Shown here one piece after another: positions 1 through 9,516 of a stretch of DNA of 64,000 bases (its first letter is position 1; every line of letters begins with the position of its first letter). Both the position numbers and the translations under genes were made by a program. Source of the DNA: Aquatica leii (lineage: Eukaryota > Arthropoda > Insecta > Coleoptera > Lampyridae). Location of the stretch: positions 41,299,117-41,363,116 of the forward strand of contig CM069436.1 in assembly GCA_035610365.1 (NCBI GenBank). The letters run 5' to 3'. A model generated the notes under the pieces. That model ran no database searches, was not told the origin of the DNA, and saw only the letters and a program-made list of their open reading frames with translations.

Positions 1-1317
1 ACATGTTATACAAAAACATTATAATTAAGGTATTTGCATCTCTGCAGAACCGATTCATAACCTGAATTTTACAGAACAGACGCAACAACGTAATTGCATC
101 AACTAGGTAAGTCTTCCAATACGTTGACAATGAATTTCTATGTATGTAAAATCCTCTTTGTCGTCATCCTCTTTATTACCATTTAGTATTTCCCACCCTC
201 CACTTCTAACAACATTTATTGTTTAAGTCTGCTTAATGTTTAGTTTTTCTTCTACAATAACCAAGTCTTTTTTAAGTTTCTTCAGTTATCTCCTCTAGGT
301 TTTTTTTGGGTTCTTTTATATCAGGATGCACACTGTTACTGTCTTTATTTTCGTTTTTTCTATGTTCCTTTCCATAATTTCCTATGCTTTTGTTCTTTGT
401 ACTATTCCTTTTTTTAGTTTCTTTGTCTGTTAAATTTCCCACAAATAACCACTTTACTTTAATTTCATTTAACATTTATACTAAAAAAATATAATCAATA
501 AAAATGTTCCCATCATCACACATTTACTTTTCAGTACAATTCAACATTTCCTTGTGTTTTGCTGGTTTAGTTCAAGTTAAACAAAAAAATTTAAACCATG
601 TGTTTTCCTATTCGATAAAGAGTCTAATCCAATAAACAGTTTTTAGATGAGCATTTAAATCCTCGGTTGTGGTAGCGTGCTTTTGTGTGGTTTCCACCAA
701 TACTATTAATTAATCAAATTGTCTCATTTAACTTTAGCATTTACTTTTTAACCGTTGCAGTATGATCTTTTTTATGCAACTATTTTTTTAAACACATAAT
801 ATGTATGTTTGTGTCAGACGTACAACAGGTTTTTATAGTATATATAACGTATTAATAAGAATGTTTCTAGTTGTACTGAATTGTGACAAACAACGCTAAT
901 TCATGAAGCTATGATTATAATCAATAAAAGTTGTTATTACACTGATAAAAACTATAATAAATACAATAAAGGTTAATAATGAATAGATAAAAAGAATTAA
1001 TTTACTAAAAAAGCATAATCATACACCATAGTGACTATGTGTATATCAGTTCATAAACACAACTAAAATTAGAATCATGTTTCCCATCTCTGATTGTTGT
1101 GCTTATCAAAAATATTTTTAAATTAAGAATCACGTTTAACTATGTTGAAGTCCTATAATTCTACAGGTCAGACAAGCACAGCACAGTTCTTATCATTGTC
1201 CGTTATTATTTGGTTAATATTTATTCTATTAATAACTTTATCAAAGTATTGCAATCACACGAAAAATATTCACAAAATAAATGTTAGTGGGTTAGTGATA
1301 AATACTTAAAAATAAAC
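1..1317. other. AT-rich non-coding, probably intron of WDR24
   Basis: On the minus strand this follows the fourth WDR24 exon. I looked for the remaining WD40 blades and the C-terminal RING of WDR24 and found none, so it is most simply a long intron (over 1.3 kb, against 47-49 bp for the first three introns). A lysine-rich 67-codon ORF at 272-475 on the minus strand has no recognisable domain. Its upstream acceptor-like tract (around 483-500) leads into a stop, so I do not call it an exon. Confidence 0.5.
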
Positions 1318-2106
1318 CTTTATAGTCTTATCTCTGCTAGCAGTTGCTAACCATGTCATCTCAGGATGCCAATCACAAGCAAAGACGGGACCACTGTGTG
1401 CAGTAAATTGCTGCTGGCATCTATCAGGTCTGCGAATATCCCATAGCTGTATACTTCCGTTCTCGGAAACAGCAGCAAACATATGAGGTGTATGAGGACT
1501 GAACTGAACATCTCGGACGCTTTCAGTATTGCTGCAAAACATTTATACACATGAGGCAATTAATGATGCTATTATTCACCTAACAAATGTGGCCACTGAT
1601 GTTTTACATCGAATATCAAAGTATTTCATAGTACCATCTTGTGAACCAGATATTAACCTATTAGGTTCTGACGAATGAAAATTGACTTTATTTACGGTTC
1701 GTTTATGTTCTTGATAAACCTGTTCCTGCATTGCTTTACCCATTTTGGTTAGATTCCACACACACACATGTCCATTAGTAGCTGCCGTTGCTAAATAATT
1801 GTCTAAAAAACTGAAGTGAGTTAAAATTTCTACTTAAATAAAATTTTACCATCAGTCGAGCTCCATGATATGTCATTACAAGAAAAACTTAAATTTAGAT
1901 GTTTAGACGATCTTAAGTTGTAAACTTCTTTAAATTGTTCTTCTTCAATTGCATACACTTTAAAAACTAAAAATACAGGTTTTTAAAAAAAATAAGTTTC
2001 TGAACACATACTTACCATTTCGACCCCCAATAGCCACCTGCGTGTTATCTCGATTTAAAGCAAGAGCGTTAACAGGCCCCTCTTGAACAACGCTAAACGT
2101 TGCCAT
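1318..2106 (-). CDS. Wdr24: WDR24, GATOR2 subunit (5' four exons, partial)
   Basis: WD40 protein of the GATOR2 complex, which relays amino-acid sufficiency to TORC1 at the lysosome. Exons on the minus strand: 2106-2016, 1966-1850, 1802-1580 and 1531-1318. All junctions are GT/AG, and the 645 nt join in one open frame of 215 codons starting at the ATG at 2106. Visible WDR24 signatures are [27 protein letters not shown] [20 protein letters not shown] and [10 protein letters not shown], in the order of the N-terminal beta-propeller blades. The last exon ends after a lysine codon (DKTIKV) at a weak donor, GTTTAT. The expected continuation (about 550 more residues with a C-terminal RING) is not visible in 1-1317, so it lies beyond the edge or the copy is truncated. 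The three introns are 49, 47 and 48 bp. Exon structure is seen in the sequence; function is known from the family. Confidence 0.9.
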
Positions 2107-2506
2107 TACTCAATATTTAAATAGTATTAACAAACAAGAATAAAAAAATAAATAAAACTTTTGTAGGTTATGTTAAACACGACATGTATATTAAGTAAAT
2201 TTGCATTTCACAGTCATGCAGAACGCTTAAAAACACCTTAAAGTCTAGTTTCACATAATCGGTCCACTTACTAAATATTGTCATTTGATATTAATCGATT
2301 TGTTTATAAACTAAAAGTCCTAATTAACATTTAACAACATTTGATAAGAATGACATTACGCTTAGACATTACGTATTACAGTTTTACTACATCTACCGCA
2401 CGTTTGAACTAATATTGTAAAAGTGTGGTTAGAGCTATTGGCTTAAAAAAATTGAAAAATTCTATTTTCTCATTATCGATGCCTATAATAGTCAGATATA
2501 AATTAA
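2107..2506 (-). promoter_or_regulatory. Presumed WDR24 upstream region
   Basis: About 400 bp between the WDR24 start codon and the target duplication of the young gypsy element. It should hold the native 5' UTR and core promoter. I see no convincing TATA box or initiator. The retroelement limits the original upstream region to this interval. Confidence 0.4.
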
Positions 2507-2510
2507 ATAC

Positions 2511-2820
2511 TGTAGGCAAATTTAGTTTTTAGTATTTTATGTAAACGTGACAACAACGCATAAATATGACAACAACGAACAGTGTCGGTAAAGTAGGGAG
2601 TTAAGATTGATGGTTGTGGAGTTGAAAAAGATTATGCTGATAATATGTTATGAACAAGAATTATTATGTATCCATTTATGTATCTGATGATGTGTTAAGA
2701 AAGGACGCATTTAGTTAAGAAGAAAAATGGCGGTCCGATTATGTCTCAATTAGATATTTTAAGAAATATACAGTATAAACACAAAGAAAGTATTTTTATG
2801 AAATTGAACGCCCATCCACA
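2511..2820 (+). repeat. 5' LTR of young gypsy element
   Basis: 310 bp, starts TGTAGGCAAA and ends CATCCACA. By eye it is identical to the 3' copy at 7124-7433. Confidence 0.95.
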
Positions 2821-2824
2821 GAAT

Positions 2825-2837
2825 TCAGAAGTGGGAT
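2825..2837 (+). promoter_or_regulatory. Primer binding site, tRNA-Leu type
   Basis: TCAGAAGTGGGAT begins 4 nt after the LTR. From memory of animal tRNA-Leu genes ending GGGTTCGAATCCCACTTCTGACA, these 13 nt are complementary to its 3' acceptor and T arm. The pairing stops short of the terminal A and CCA, which is unusual for a gypsy primer site. Confidence 0.6.
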
Positions 2838-2895
2838 ATGAAATACACGCAAGGTACGATCGTTAAGATTAAATTAGATTTACTTTAAGAAAACA

Positions 2896-4500
2896 ATGGC
2901 GCAACACGAGGAAAGAGAATCTGTTCAGATGACGATGGAAGAGATCATAGCCACCACGATAAAAGCTATTAACCTGAACAATGAAGAGCGAAGAGGTTCC
3001 AGATTATCACATGCGGAACTTTCGGCGTTATTGCCAATATTTTCTGGCATGAATGATGATGCATTAGAATGGGTGGATAAAGTCGATTTGATCAAGAATA
3101 CATACGGAGTGGGACGATGATGTGATAAAGATTATGGCTATTGGAAAGTTTGAAGGGCACTGCTTGAGATGGTTCCACTCAAAACCGAATACATCTCTTT
3201 GTCGTGGGAAGATTTGAAACAACGACTGTGTGCATTCTTTGAAAGCCGACCATCGAAGTTAAGAGCTATGAAAGAGTTTGAGTTACGACGATGGCGAAAA
3301 AAAGAAGATTTTTCAACATATTTTTATGAAAAAGTAGTGCTGGGAAACCAGGCTAGGGTGAGCGAAACAGATATGTTAGAATATCTGATAGATGGAATAC
3401 ACGATAAGCAATTACGAAACCAGGCCCGAATGGCAAGATTTTCAACGATTGAGGAAATGTTGGAGACGATGAAATATGTAGTCGTCGATGAAACTCCAGT
3501 AGTGAAACGTGAAGATAATAAGCGTGAATATTTAAGTAACCAGCAAGAGGGTCATCAACATGATACGAGACGATGCTTTAACTGCAACAGGTCAGGGCAC
3601 ATTATCAAAGACTGCAGGTTACCAAGACGAGAAAGAGGCAGTTGTTTTAGATGCGGAACTATGGGTCATATGGCGATGCAATGTTCCAAACGACCACAAG
3701 TTAAGCCAGATACAACAACACCGGAAAGTACGACGCATTTGGTCGAGATTCGTAAGTTAAGTAAACCTTATTATTTGAACATAAAATTTGACGTTTATGA
3801 TAAATGTGAGAATGTTATATGTTATAATCTAAAGGCATTAGTTGACTCAGGTAGTCCGGTTAGCATAATTAGAGAAGGTTACGTACCTAGCACAGAAATT
3901 AATATAGACGTTAATCAAAGTTTAAACTTGACGGGTATAAACGGATCAAAATTAGATATAAGAGGGACATTTCAAAAGTGTGTAAATATAAATGAATTAG
4001 AGTTAAATGTAAATTTTTTAGTTGTTGAAGACAATACTATTACGTGTAGTTGTATTTTAGGTAGAGATTTCTTTAGTGAAAACGAACTAATTGTAGAATT
4101 AAGAGGTGATAACATTAAAATAAGTAAGAATGAGTCGAATGATGATGTAAAAGGTTGTACTTATCGGAATGAAAGTGATAGTAATGACATATTAAATGTT
4201 AATCATATTGCAGAGGGTGAACGTGATGAATTAAAGTTCGGAAACATTGCAGATTGTAAATCCAAACAAGCTGTTGTAGCAATTTATGACAAATACATAA
4301 ATGAATTTGGTAGTTATGAAAAATCGTCTGAGGTTGAGATGAATATTAGAGTTAATACTGATAGACCTATTGCTTTTGGACCGCGTCGAATTTCATTTCG
4401 TGATAGGGAAAAATTGCAAATACTCTTAGGTGACTTGTTAGAGAGGAAAGTTATTAGGCCAAGCGTTTCCGAGTATGCTAGTCCAATAGTACTTGTCAAA
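2896..4500 (+). CDS. Gag, protease and start of RT (frameshifted)
   Basis: Gag begins at ATG 2896. The frame is open to a stop at 3118-3120. Gag-like coding continues in the next frame over about 3116-3185, then returns to the original frame, which stays open to 4545. This looks like one extra base near 3112-3115 and one missing base near 3180-3190. Two CCHC zinc knuckles start at 3574 and 3643 (CFNC..., CFRC...), about residues 136 and 159 of the reading frame counted from 3169. The aspartic protease motif DSGSP is at about 3844 and ILGRDFF near 4056. The frame then enters the N-terminal RT segment and is lost near 4500-4510, where the pol frame takes over with one base missing. Gag packages the RNA; the protease matures the polyprotein. 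Confidence 0.85.
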
Positions 4501-6902
4501 AGAAGAATGATGAGTTACGGTTATGTGTTGATTACCGCGAATTGAATAAAATTACGACGCAAGAAAATTTTCCAACACCTTTGATCGAAGATCAAATTGA
4601 TAAATTACGCGGTAAAAATTATTTTTCGAGATTAGATTTACGCAACGGATTTTATCACGTTAAGATGAATGATGAGTCTATAAAATATACATCGTTTATA
4701 ACCCCATTAGGCCAATATGAATTTTTAAGAGTACCGTTTGGACTGAAGAATTCAGGTAGAGTTTTCCAGAGATTCATTTGGAACATATTTATGGAATTAT
4801 TACAAACTGACGAAATTTTGATCTTTATCGACGATGTATTAGTAGCAACAAATACCTTAGAACGACATATCACTGTATTAAAAGAAATTTTTAAATTAGC
4901 AGCTACATATAAGTTAGAATTTAGGTTAGATAAGTGTGAATTCATAACGGATGAAATTTGCTATTTAGGATATATAATTAAGAACAATGGATGTAGACCA
5001 AATAGGGAAGGATTAAAAGCAGTTCAGAATTATCCGATTCCACAGAACACTCATAGTGTAAAAAGATTTGTATCGCTAGTTAGTTACTTTAGAAAATTTA
5101 TTAAAGATTTTGCGACAAAGGCGAAACCGCTGTACGATTTATTAAAGAAAGATGCGGATTTTAAATTTACCGAAATCGAGTTACAAAGTTTCGAAATTTT
5201 AAAAGCGGAATTATTGTCAGATCCAATTCTTTGTATCTATTCACCATCGGTAGAAACTGAGTTACACTGCGATGCGAGCTCAGTGGGTTTTGGGGCAATA
5301 TTAATGCAAAGGCAAACGGATGATAAATTCCATCCGGTGTTTTATTTTAGTAAGAGGACTAGTCCGGCGGAGTCCAAATATCATAGTTTTGAATTAGAGT
5401 GTTTAGCGGCCGTATACGCCATAAAAAGATTTAGGATTTACTTAGAAGGGATAAAGTTTAAAATCATCACAGACTGTGATAGTTTTAAGATGACACTAGC
5501 AAAACGGGACATAAGTCCCAGAATCTCCAGGTGGGCATTATTCTTACAAGAGTATGATTACACAATTGAACATAGAGTAGGGGAAAAGATGGGACATGTT
5601 GACGCGTTGAGTAGGTTAAGCCCAATTATGGTGATTGAAGAAAATTCATTAGAACAAAATCTTGTATTTAAACAAAATTGCGATCCAGAAATTGTCAAAA
5701 TTAGGGAGCAATTAGAAGAAACCGAATTGAAACATTTCGAGTTACGCAACGGGTTAGTATACCGCAAACCAAAGAACGGCGATGAAGAATCTTTGTTTTA
5801 TGTACCCAAATCTATGGAACGGAATGTATTAAGATGTAGTCACGATGAATTAGGACATATAGGTTTAGGCAAAGTAAAAGAGTATGTGTTAAGAACTTAC
5901 TGGTTCCCAAGCATGACTGAAAAGATAAAAAAGTATATCAGTAACTGTCTGAAATGCATTGCGTATTCAGCGAAATCAGGAAGGATTGAAGGTTATTTAA
6001 ACCCAATAGATAAAGGTGAATCTCCATTTCACACCCTACATATTGATCACTTAGGGCCTCTTGAAAAGACAAGCCAAGGATATAAGTTTGTGTTAGTAAT
6101 CGTCGACGCATTCAGTAAATTTATTAGGTTATTTCAATGTAAAACTACGCAAACCAGTGAGGTTATTAAGCACGTATCATCTTATTTTAGAGCTTACAGT
6201 AAACCGGTGAGGATAATTTCGGACAGAGGCACAGCATTTACATCGAACACTTTTAAGACCTTCTTAGATGAGAATCAAGTTAAGTTGACCTTAATAGCGA
6301 GTCACATGCCAAGGTCAAACGGGCAAGTTGAGAGGTGTAACAGAACCATAGTGCCTATGTTGGCGAAACTAGCGCCAGAAATAGACAGGTGGACAGAAGT
6401 ATTAAGTAAAGTGGAATTTTGTATAAATAACACAATGAACAGATCGATAGGTACAACTCCAGCTAGACTATTATTTGGAACTGATCAGTTAGGCGAAGTA
6501 GAGGATCCGATAAAAATATTTTTAGAAGGAGATCGGGACAAGAATGAGAGTTTGGAACAATTACGTGAAAAAGCGGTTACGATAAACAGAAGGGTGCAAG
6601 AACAAAATAAACGAAATTTTGATAAACGAAGAAAACCTAGTAAAATTTATAAAATGGGCGACATCGTCATGGTTCAAAACATTGATACGTCCCAAGGGAA
6701 TAAAAAATTAACACCAAAATTTAAAGGGCCATATGAGATAAAATGCGTACTCGACAGGGAAAGATATGTAGTAGGAGACATTAAGGGTTTCCAAATCTCA
6801 CAAACACCTTATGAGTCGATATATTCACCAGAGCAAATTAAACTTTATGATAATATGGATGATTCAGATATGCTTCTCGAATCTGACGATGAACAAAAAT
6901 AA
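4500..6902 (+). CDS. Pol: reverse transcriptase, RNase H, integrase
   Basis: Long open frame (ATG at 4542, 786 codons) that copies and integrates the element. RT: SRLDLRNGFYHV and the catalytic FIDD at 4824-4835 (residue 95; FIDD in place of the common YxDD). RNase H: HCDAS near 5265 and a TDC motif near 5470. Integrase: H-x-H / C-x2-C zinc finger about 5840-5960, then D at 6045 (residue 502), D at 6222 (561) and E at 6330 (597), giving D-D-35-E. The C-terminal tail has KFKGPYEI near 6717. The N-terminal RT residues lie in the upstream frame, so pol and gag-protease are joined by a -1 change near 4500-4510. Whether that is programmed, mutational or an assembly error is open. Its position inside the RT domain argues against a programmed site. 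Confidence 0.9.
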   Translation, partial: KKNDELRLCVDYRELNKITTQENFPTPLIEDQIDKLRGKNYFSRLDLRNGFYHVKMNDESIKYTSFITPLGQYEFLRVPFGLKNSGRVFQRFIWNIFMELLQTDEILIFIDDVLVATNTLERHITVLKEIFKLAATYKLEFRLDKCEFITDEICYLGYIIKNNGCRPNREGLKAVQNYPIPQNTHSVKRFVSLVSYFRKFIKDFATKAKPLYDLLKKDADFKFTEIELQSFEILKAELLSDPILCIYSPSVETELHCDASSVGFGAILMQRQTDDKFHPVFYFSKRTSPAESKYHSFELECLAAVYAIKRFRIYLEGIKFKIITDCDSFKMTLAKRDISPRISRWALFLQEYDYTIEHRVGEKMGHVDALSRLSPIMVIEENSLEQNLVFKQNCDPEIVKIREQLEETELKHFELRNGLVYRKPKNGDEESLFYVPKSMERNVLRCSHDELGHIGLGKVKEYVLRTYWFPSMTEKIKKYISNCLKCIAYSAKSGRIEGYLNPIDKGESPFHTLHIDHLGPLEKTSQGYKFVLVIVDAFSKFIRLFQCKTTQTSEVIKHVSSYFRAYSKPVRIISDRGTAFTSNTFKTFLDENQVKLTLIASHMPRSNGQVERCNRTIVPMLAKLAPEIDRWTEVLSKVEFCINNTMNRSIGTTPARLLFGTDQLGEVEDPIKIFLEGDRDKNESLEQLREKAVTINRRVQEQNKRNFDKRRKPSKIYKMGDIVMVQNIDTSQGNKKLTPKFKGPYEIKCVLDRERYVVGDIKGFQISQTPYESIYSPEQIKLYDNMDDSDMLLESDDEQK

Positions 6903-7108
6903 ACATTCATATTAGACGCTTGTTTGAGTTTACAATAAGAAATTTAGTATTAAGCATGTCATTGATAAATAGCTATTATGAAACACATTAAATAGAAAAT
7001 TTTATGTATTAATTTGTATCACGAATCTTGTACTTTATGTATGTTTTGTTTATGTTGTTAAGTTAGGATTAAGAAAATTATGTTATACGATCAGGGACGA
7101 TCGTAGTT

Positions 7109-7122
7109 GTCAGGATGGCCGA
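7109..7122 (+). other. tRNA-Leu 5'-end-like motif at the PPT position
   Basis: GTCAGGATGGCCGA sits one base before the 3' LTR, where a purine-rich plus-strand primer tract is expected. From memory it matches the first 14 nt of animal tRNA-Leu genes (GTCAGGATGGCCGAGC...). I see no conventional polypurine tract immediately upstream. Confidence 0.55.
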
Positions 7123-7123
7123 C

Positions 7124-7433
7124 TGTAGGCAAATTTAGTTTTTAGTATTTTATGTAAACGTGACAACAACGCATAAATATGACAACAACGAACAGTGTCG
7201 GTAAAGTAGGGAGTTAAGATTGATGGTTGTGGAGTTGAAAAAGATTATGCTGATAATATGTTATGAACAAGAATTATTATGTATCCATTTATGTATCTGA
7301 TGATGTGTTAAGAAAGGACGCATTTAGTTAAGAAGAAAAATGGCGGTCCGATTATGTCTCAATTAGATATTTTAAGAAATATACAGTATAAACACAAAGA
7401 AAGTATTTTTATGAAATTGAACGCCCATCCACA
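7124..7433 (+). repeat. 3' LTR of young gypsy element
   Basis: 310 bp, identical by eye to 2511-2820, followed by target duplication ATAC at 7434-7437. Confidence 0.95.
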
Positions 7434-7437
7434 ATAC

Positions 7438-8527
7438 AATTAATAAAAATATAAAATGAATGTTATAGTATAAAATAGATAAATTCATATACGTTGAATC
7501 TTGATTTACTCAGGATGCAGAATGCTAAGATAAGACTAAATAATTCAAATTTAGATTCAAATAAAAGCTTAGTTGTTAGTTAATAACATATTGTTTGAAA
7601 TTTGGAAAAAAAATAAACTGTACAAATAAGTGTAAACATTTTTTCGTTTTTCAGTATTGTGTAAGAAATATAAGTACGATTAGTTTTCACATAATGAAAC
7701 AATCACTGGTTATTTATTTAATCACTTAGTATAAGTACCTACATTGTTTGAAAACTAATTGTACTAGGTACTACTTCAGTTTTTTTTTAATTTTTTTTTT
7801 CGTATCTTTCTTTCATGCAAAACATCTCTAATATGCTAACGAATCACACCCCTTGTATATCCCATATTTTGAGTTGGTATCCAGTCTAGATAGGTAACAT
7901 CTTCTAATACTGCTGGTTTATCTTCGATATTTCGATTTTGTGAAACTTTCTCATTAAATTGCAGCGTAGTCTCTGTGCGTTGTAAGAGTTCATTTTTATG
8001 CACAAATATGTGTCGAAACAGAAATTGAATAAAATGATACTTGATCGTTATTTAACTAGCGTACCACACAACAGTACAATTATGTAACATGCCTTCTCTG
8101 CTAAAATTTAAATGCAACGGATAAAAAAAACAACATACATTCATTGAAACACATACCAATTAAACCACACTTAATTCTTGTTTTGTATTATTCCCTTATA
8201 AATATAAGCAAACAATCTACACACACAAAAAAATAAATATTACTTAAAAAATCTCAAAAACATCTGTTACACAGTTTTCAATATTGAAAATATTTTGACA
8301 AGTCGTGTTATGCCGAATATAGAATCCACTTATTAAAATTGTATCAAAAATTTATCAATTATACCTATAATTATAGCAATTTCTTATAAAAAGTACTGGT
8401 TTGAACACAAATAACTATTTCAAATTCAAAATCTAAAACTATGATCTAAAACGCCTATATTTTTTGTATTTTAAAATCAAAGATTATTAAAATATTAAGC
8501 AGTCTTTGAACGCACCATGTATGTACG
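7438..8527. other. AT-rich non-coding
   Basis: No ORF or motif I can support. It contains a T-rich run around 7781-7800. Confidence 0.5.
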
Positions 8528-8605
8528 TAGGATAACTGAGTTGGAATATCAAATGATGACGAATCCATCAGGTATGAAATCTTGTAGGTTTAAATCTGAC
8601 CCGGA
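8528..8605 (+). repeat. tRNA-like relic or tRNA-derived SINE head
   Basis: GATAACTGAGTTGG (8531-8544) resembles an RNA polymerase III A box and GGTTTAAATCTGA (8587-8599) a B box, about 45 bp apart as in tRNA genes. No clean acceptor stem pairs around them and no anticodon can be assigned, so this is a decayed tRNA or SINE head at best. Confidence 0.3.
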
Positions 8606-9428
8606 GAAAAATCAAGCAACCATTATTTAAGTGTGTAAATATGCGTTTTTAAAATATACATGTATAATAAATACCTGTAAACACGTAGGCAAACGAAGAA
8701 GTAAAATAGTTACAATAAGTAAAATCAATGTTATTCTTTGGTTAATATTTTTAAGCTATTTAAAGATAATAAAAGTAAAGCTATGTAAGCTGTACAGTTG
8801 TTTCTGAAAGGTGGTTTACGGTTCTTTAACAGCTTCTTTAAAGCATTGCTAATACCACAAAGAGCTATATAAGCCCGATTTTCATGCATTAAAAGAGCTC
8901 CGCAACAGCTACATAACTGCGGAATTTTTAGCTTAAAACCTTCATGGAGGCTTCAGTTTTTCCACAAGCCTCTTAAAAGTGTTTTAAAGAGTAACTTTAA
9001 AAGCTAAAGTAGTTATAAAAAAGCCGGTTTTAGGTACAATTTGCTCAGTGAGACGCGTTGATCTTTCTAATTGAATAATAATTTTTTTTTTGGTTTTTTG
9101 TTAGTTTTATAATGAGTAATAAATACCGTTCAAAATCATACTTTATTATAATCGCTTTATAAACATTTTTTTAAACATTACTCAACTAAAATTAAACTAT
9201 TTTGTTTGTCTTATTTTCATTCGATTATTTATTATTGATTAAAAAATTATACTAAAGATTTTAGTTTCAAACAATAATTTAAAATTCCACTTAAAATGTC
9301 ATTATTTATTAAAAAATAAATTTTAAATACCTAATGTCACGTTGGATTAAGTAAAGTTAACTACCGGCGTAACTACAAAAGGGTCTGGGTCTCATTGTGT
9401 CTTCTCAAGAAAAATGACACGGACACAT
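8606..9428. other. AT-rich non-coding, possibly repeat-derived
   Basis: No coding signal. The stretch 8790-9030 is rich in AGCTTTTAAAG-like short inverted words, such as AAAGAGCTATATAAGC and AAAAGAGCTCC, and may be a worn element. I cannot define its ends. Confidence 0.35.
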
Positions 9429-9516
9429 ACCCATACAGCACCCAATATATTGAGGATGTCAGTTTCTTGACCAATTCATAGATGTATGTCCCGGCTATCT
9501 AAACAATAACGATCTG

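Larger units (their letters stand above)
2511..7433 (+). mobile_element. Young Ty3/gypsy LTR retrotransposon (4.9 kb)
   Basis: Complete LTR element: 5' LTR 2511-2820, gag from 2896, protease, RT, RNase H and integrase to 6902, 3' LTR 7124-7433. It is flanked by the 4-bp duplication ATAC (2507-2510 and 7434-7437). The two 310-bp LTRs (TGT...ACA) look identical base for base, so the insertion is recent. There is no env-like ORF between the pol stop and the 3' LTR. Order RT-RNaseH-IN, the CCHC knuckles and 4-bp duplication place it in Metaviridae. The element reads away from WDR24. Confidence 0.95.

Noticed and set aside
272..475. 67-codon lysine-rich minus-strand ORF as a further WDR24 exon
   Set aside because: It contains VKW, as one WDR24 blade does, but nothing after it matches. 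The poly-T acceptor upstream leads directly into a stop in this frame.
1356..1559. Second minus-strand ORF overlapping WDR24 exon 4
   Set aside because: Shadow of the WDR24 exon in another frame; its start lies in the intron.
4314..5767. Minus-strand ORFs within the gypsy element
   Set aside because: They lie opposite continuous, conserved pol coding and have no domain of their own.
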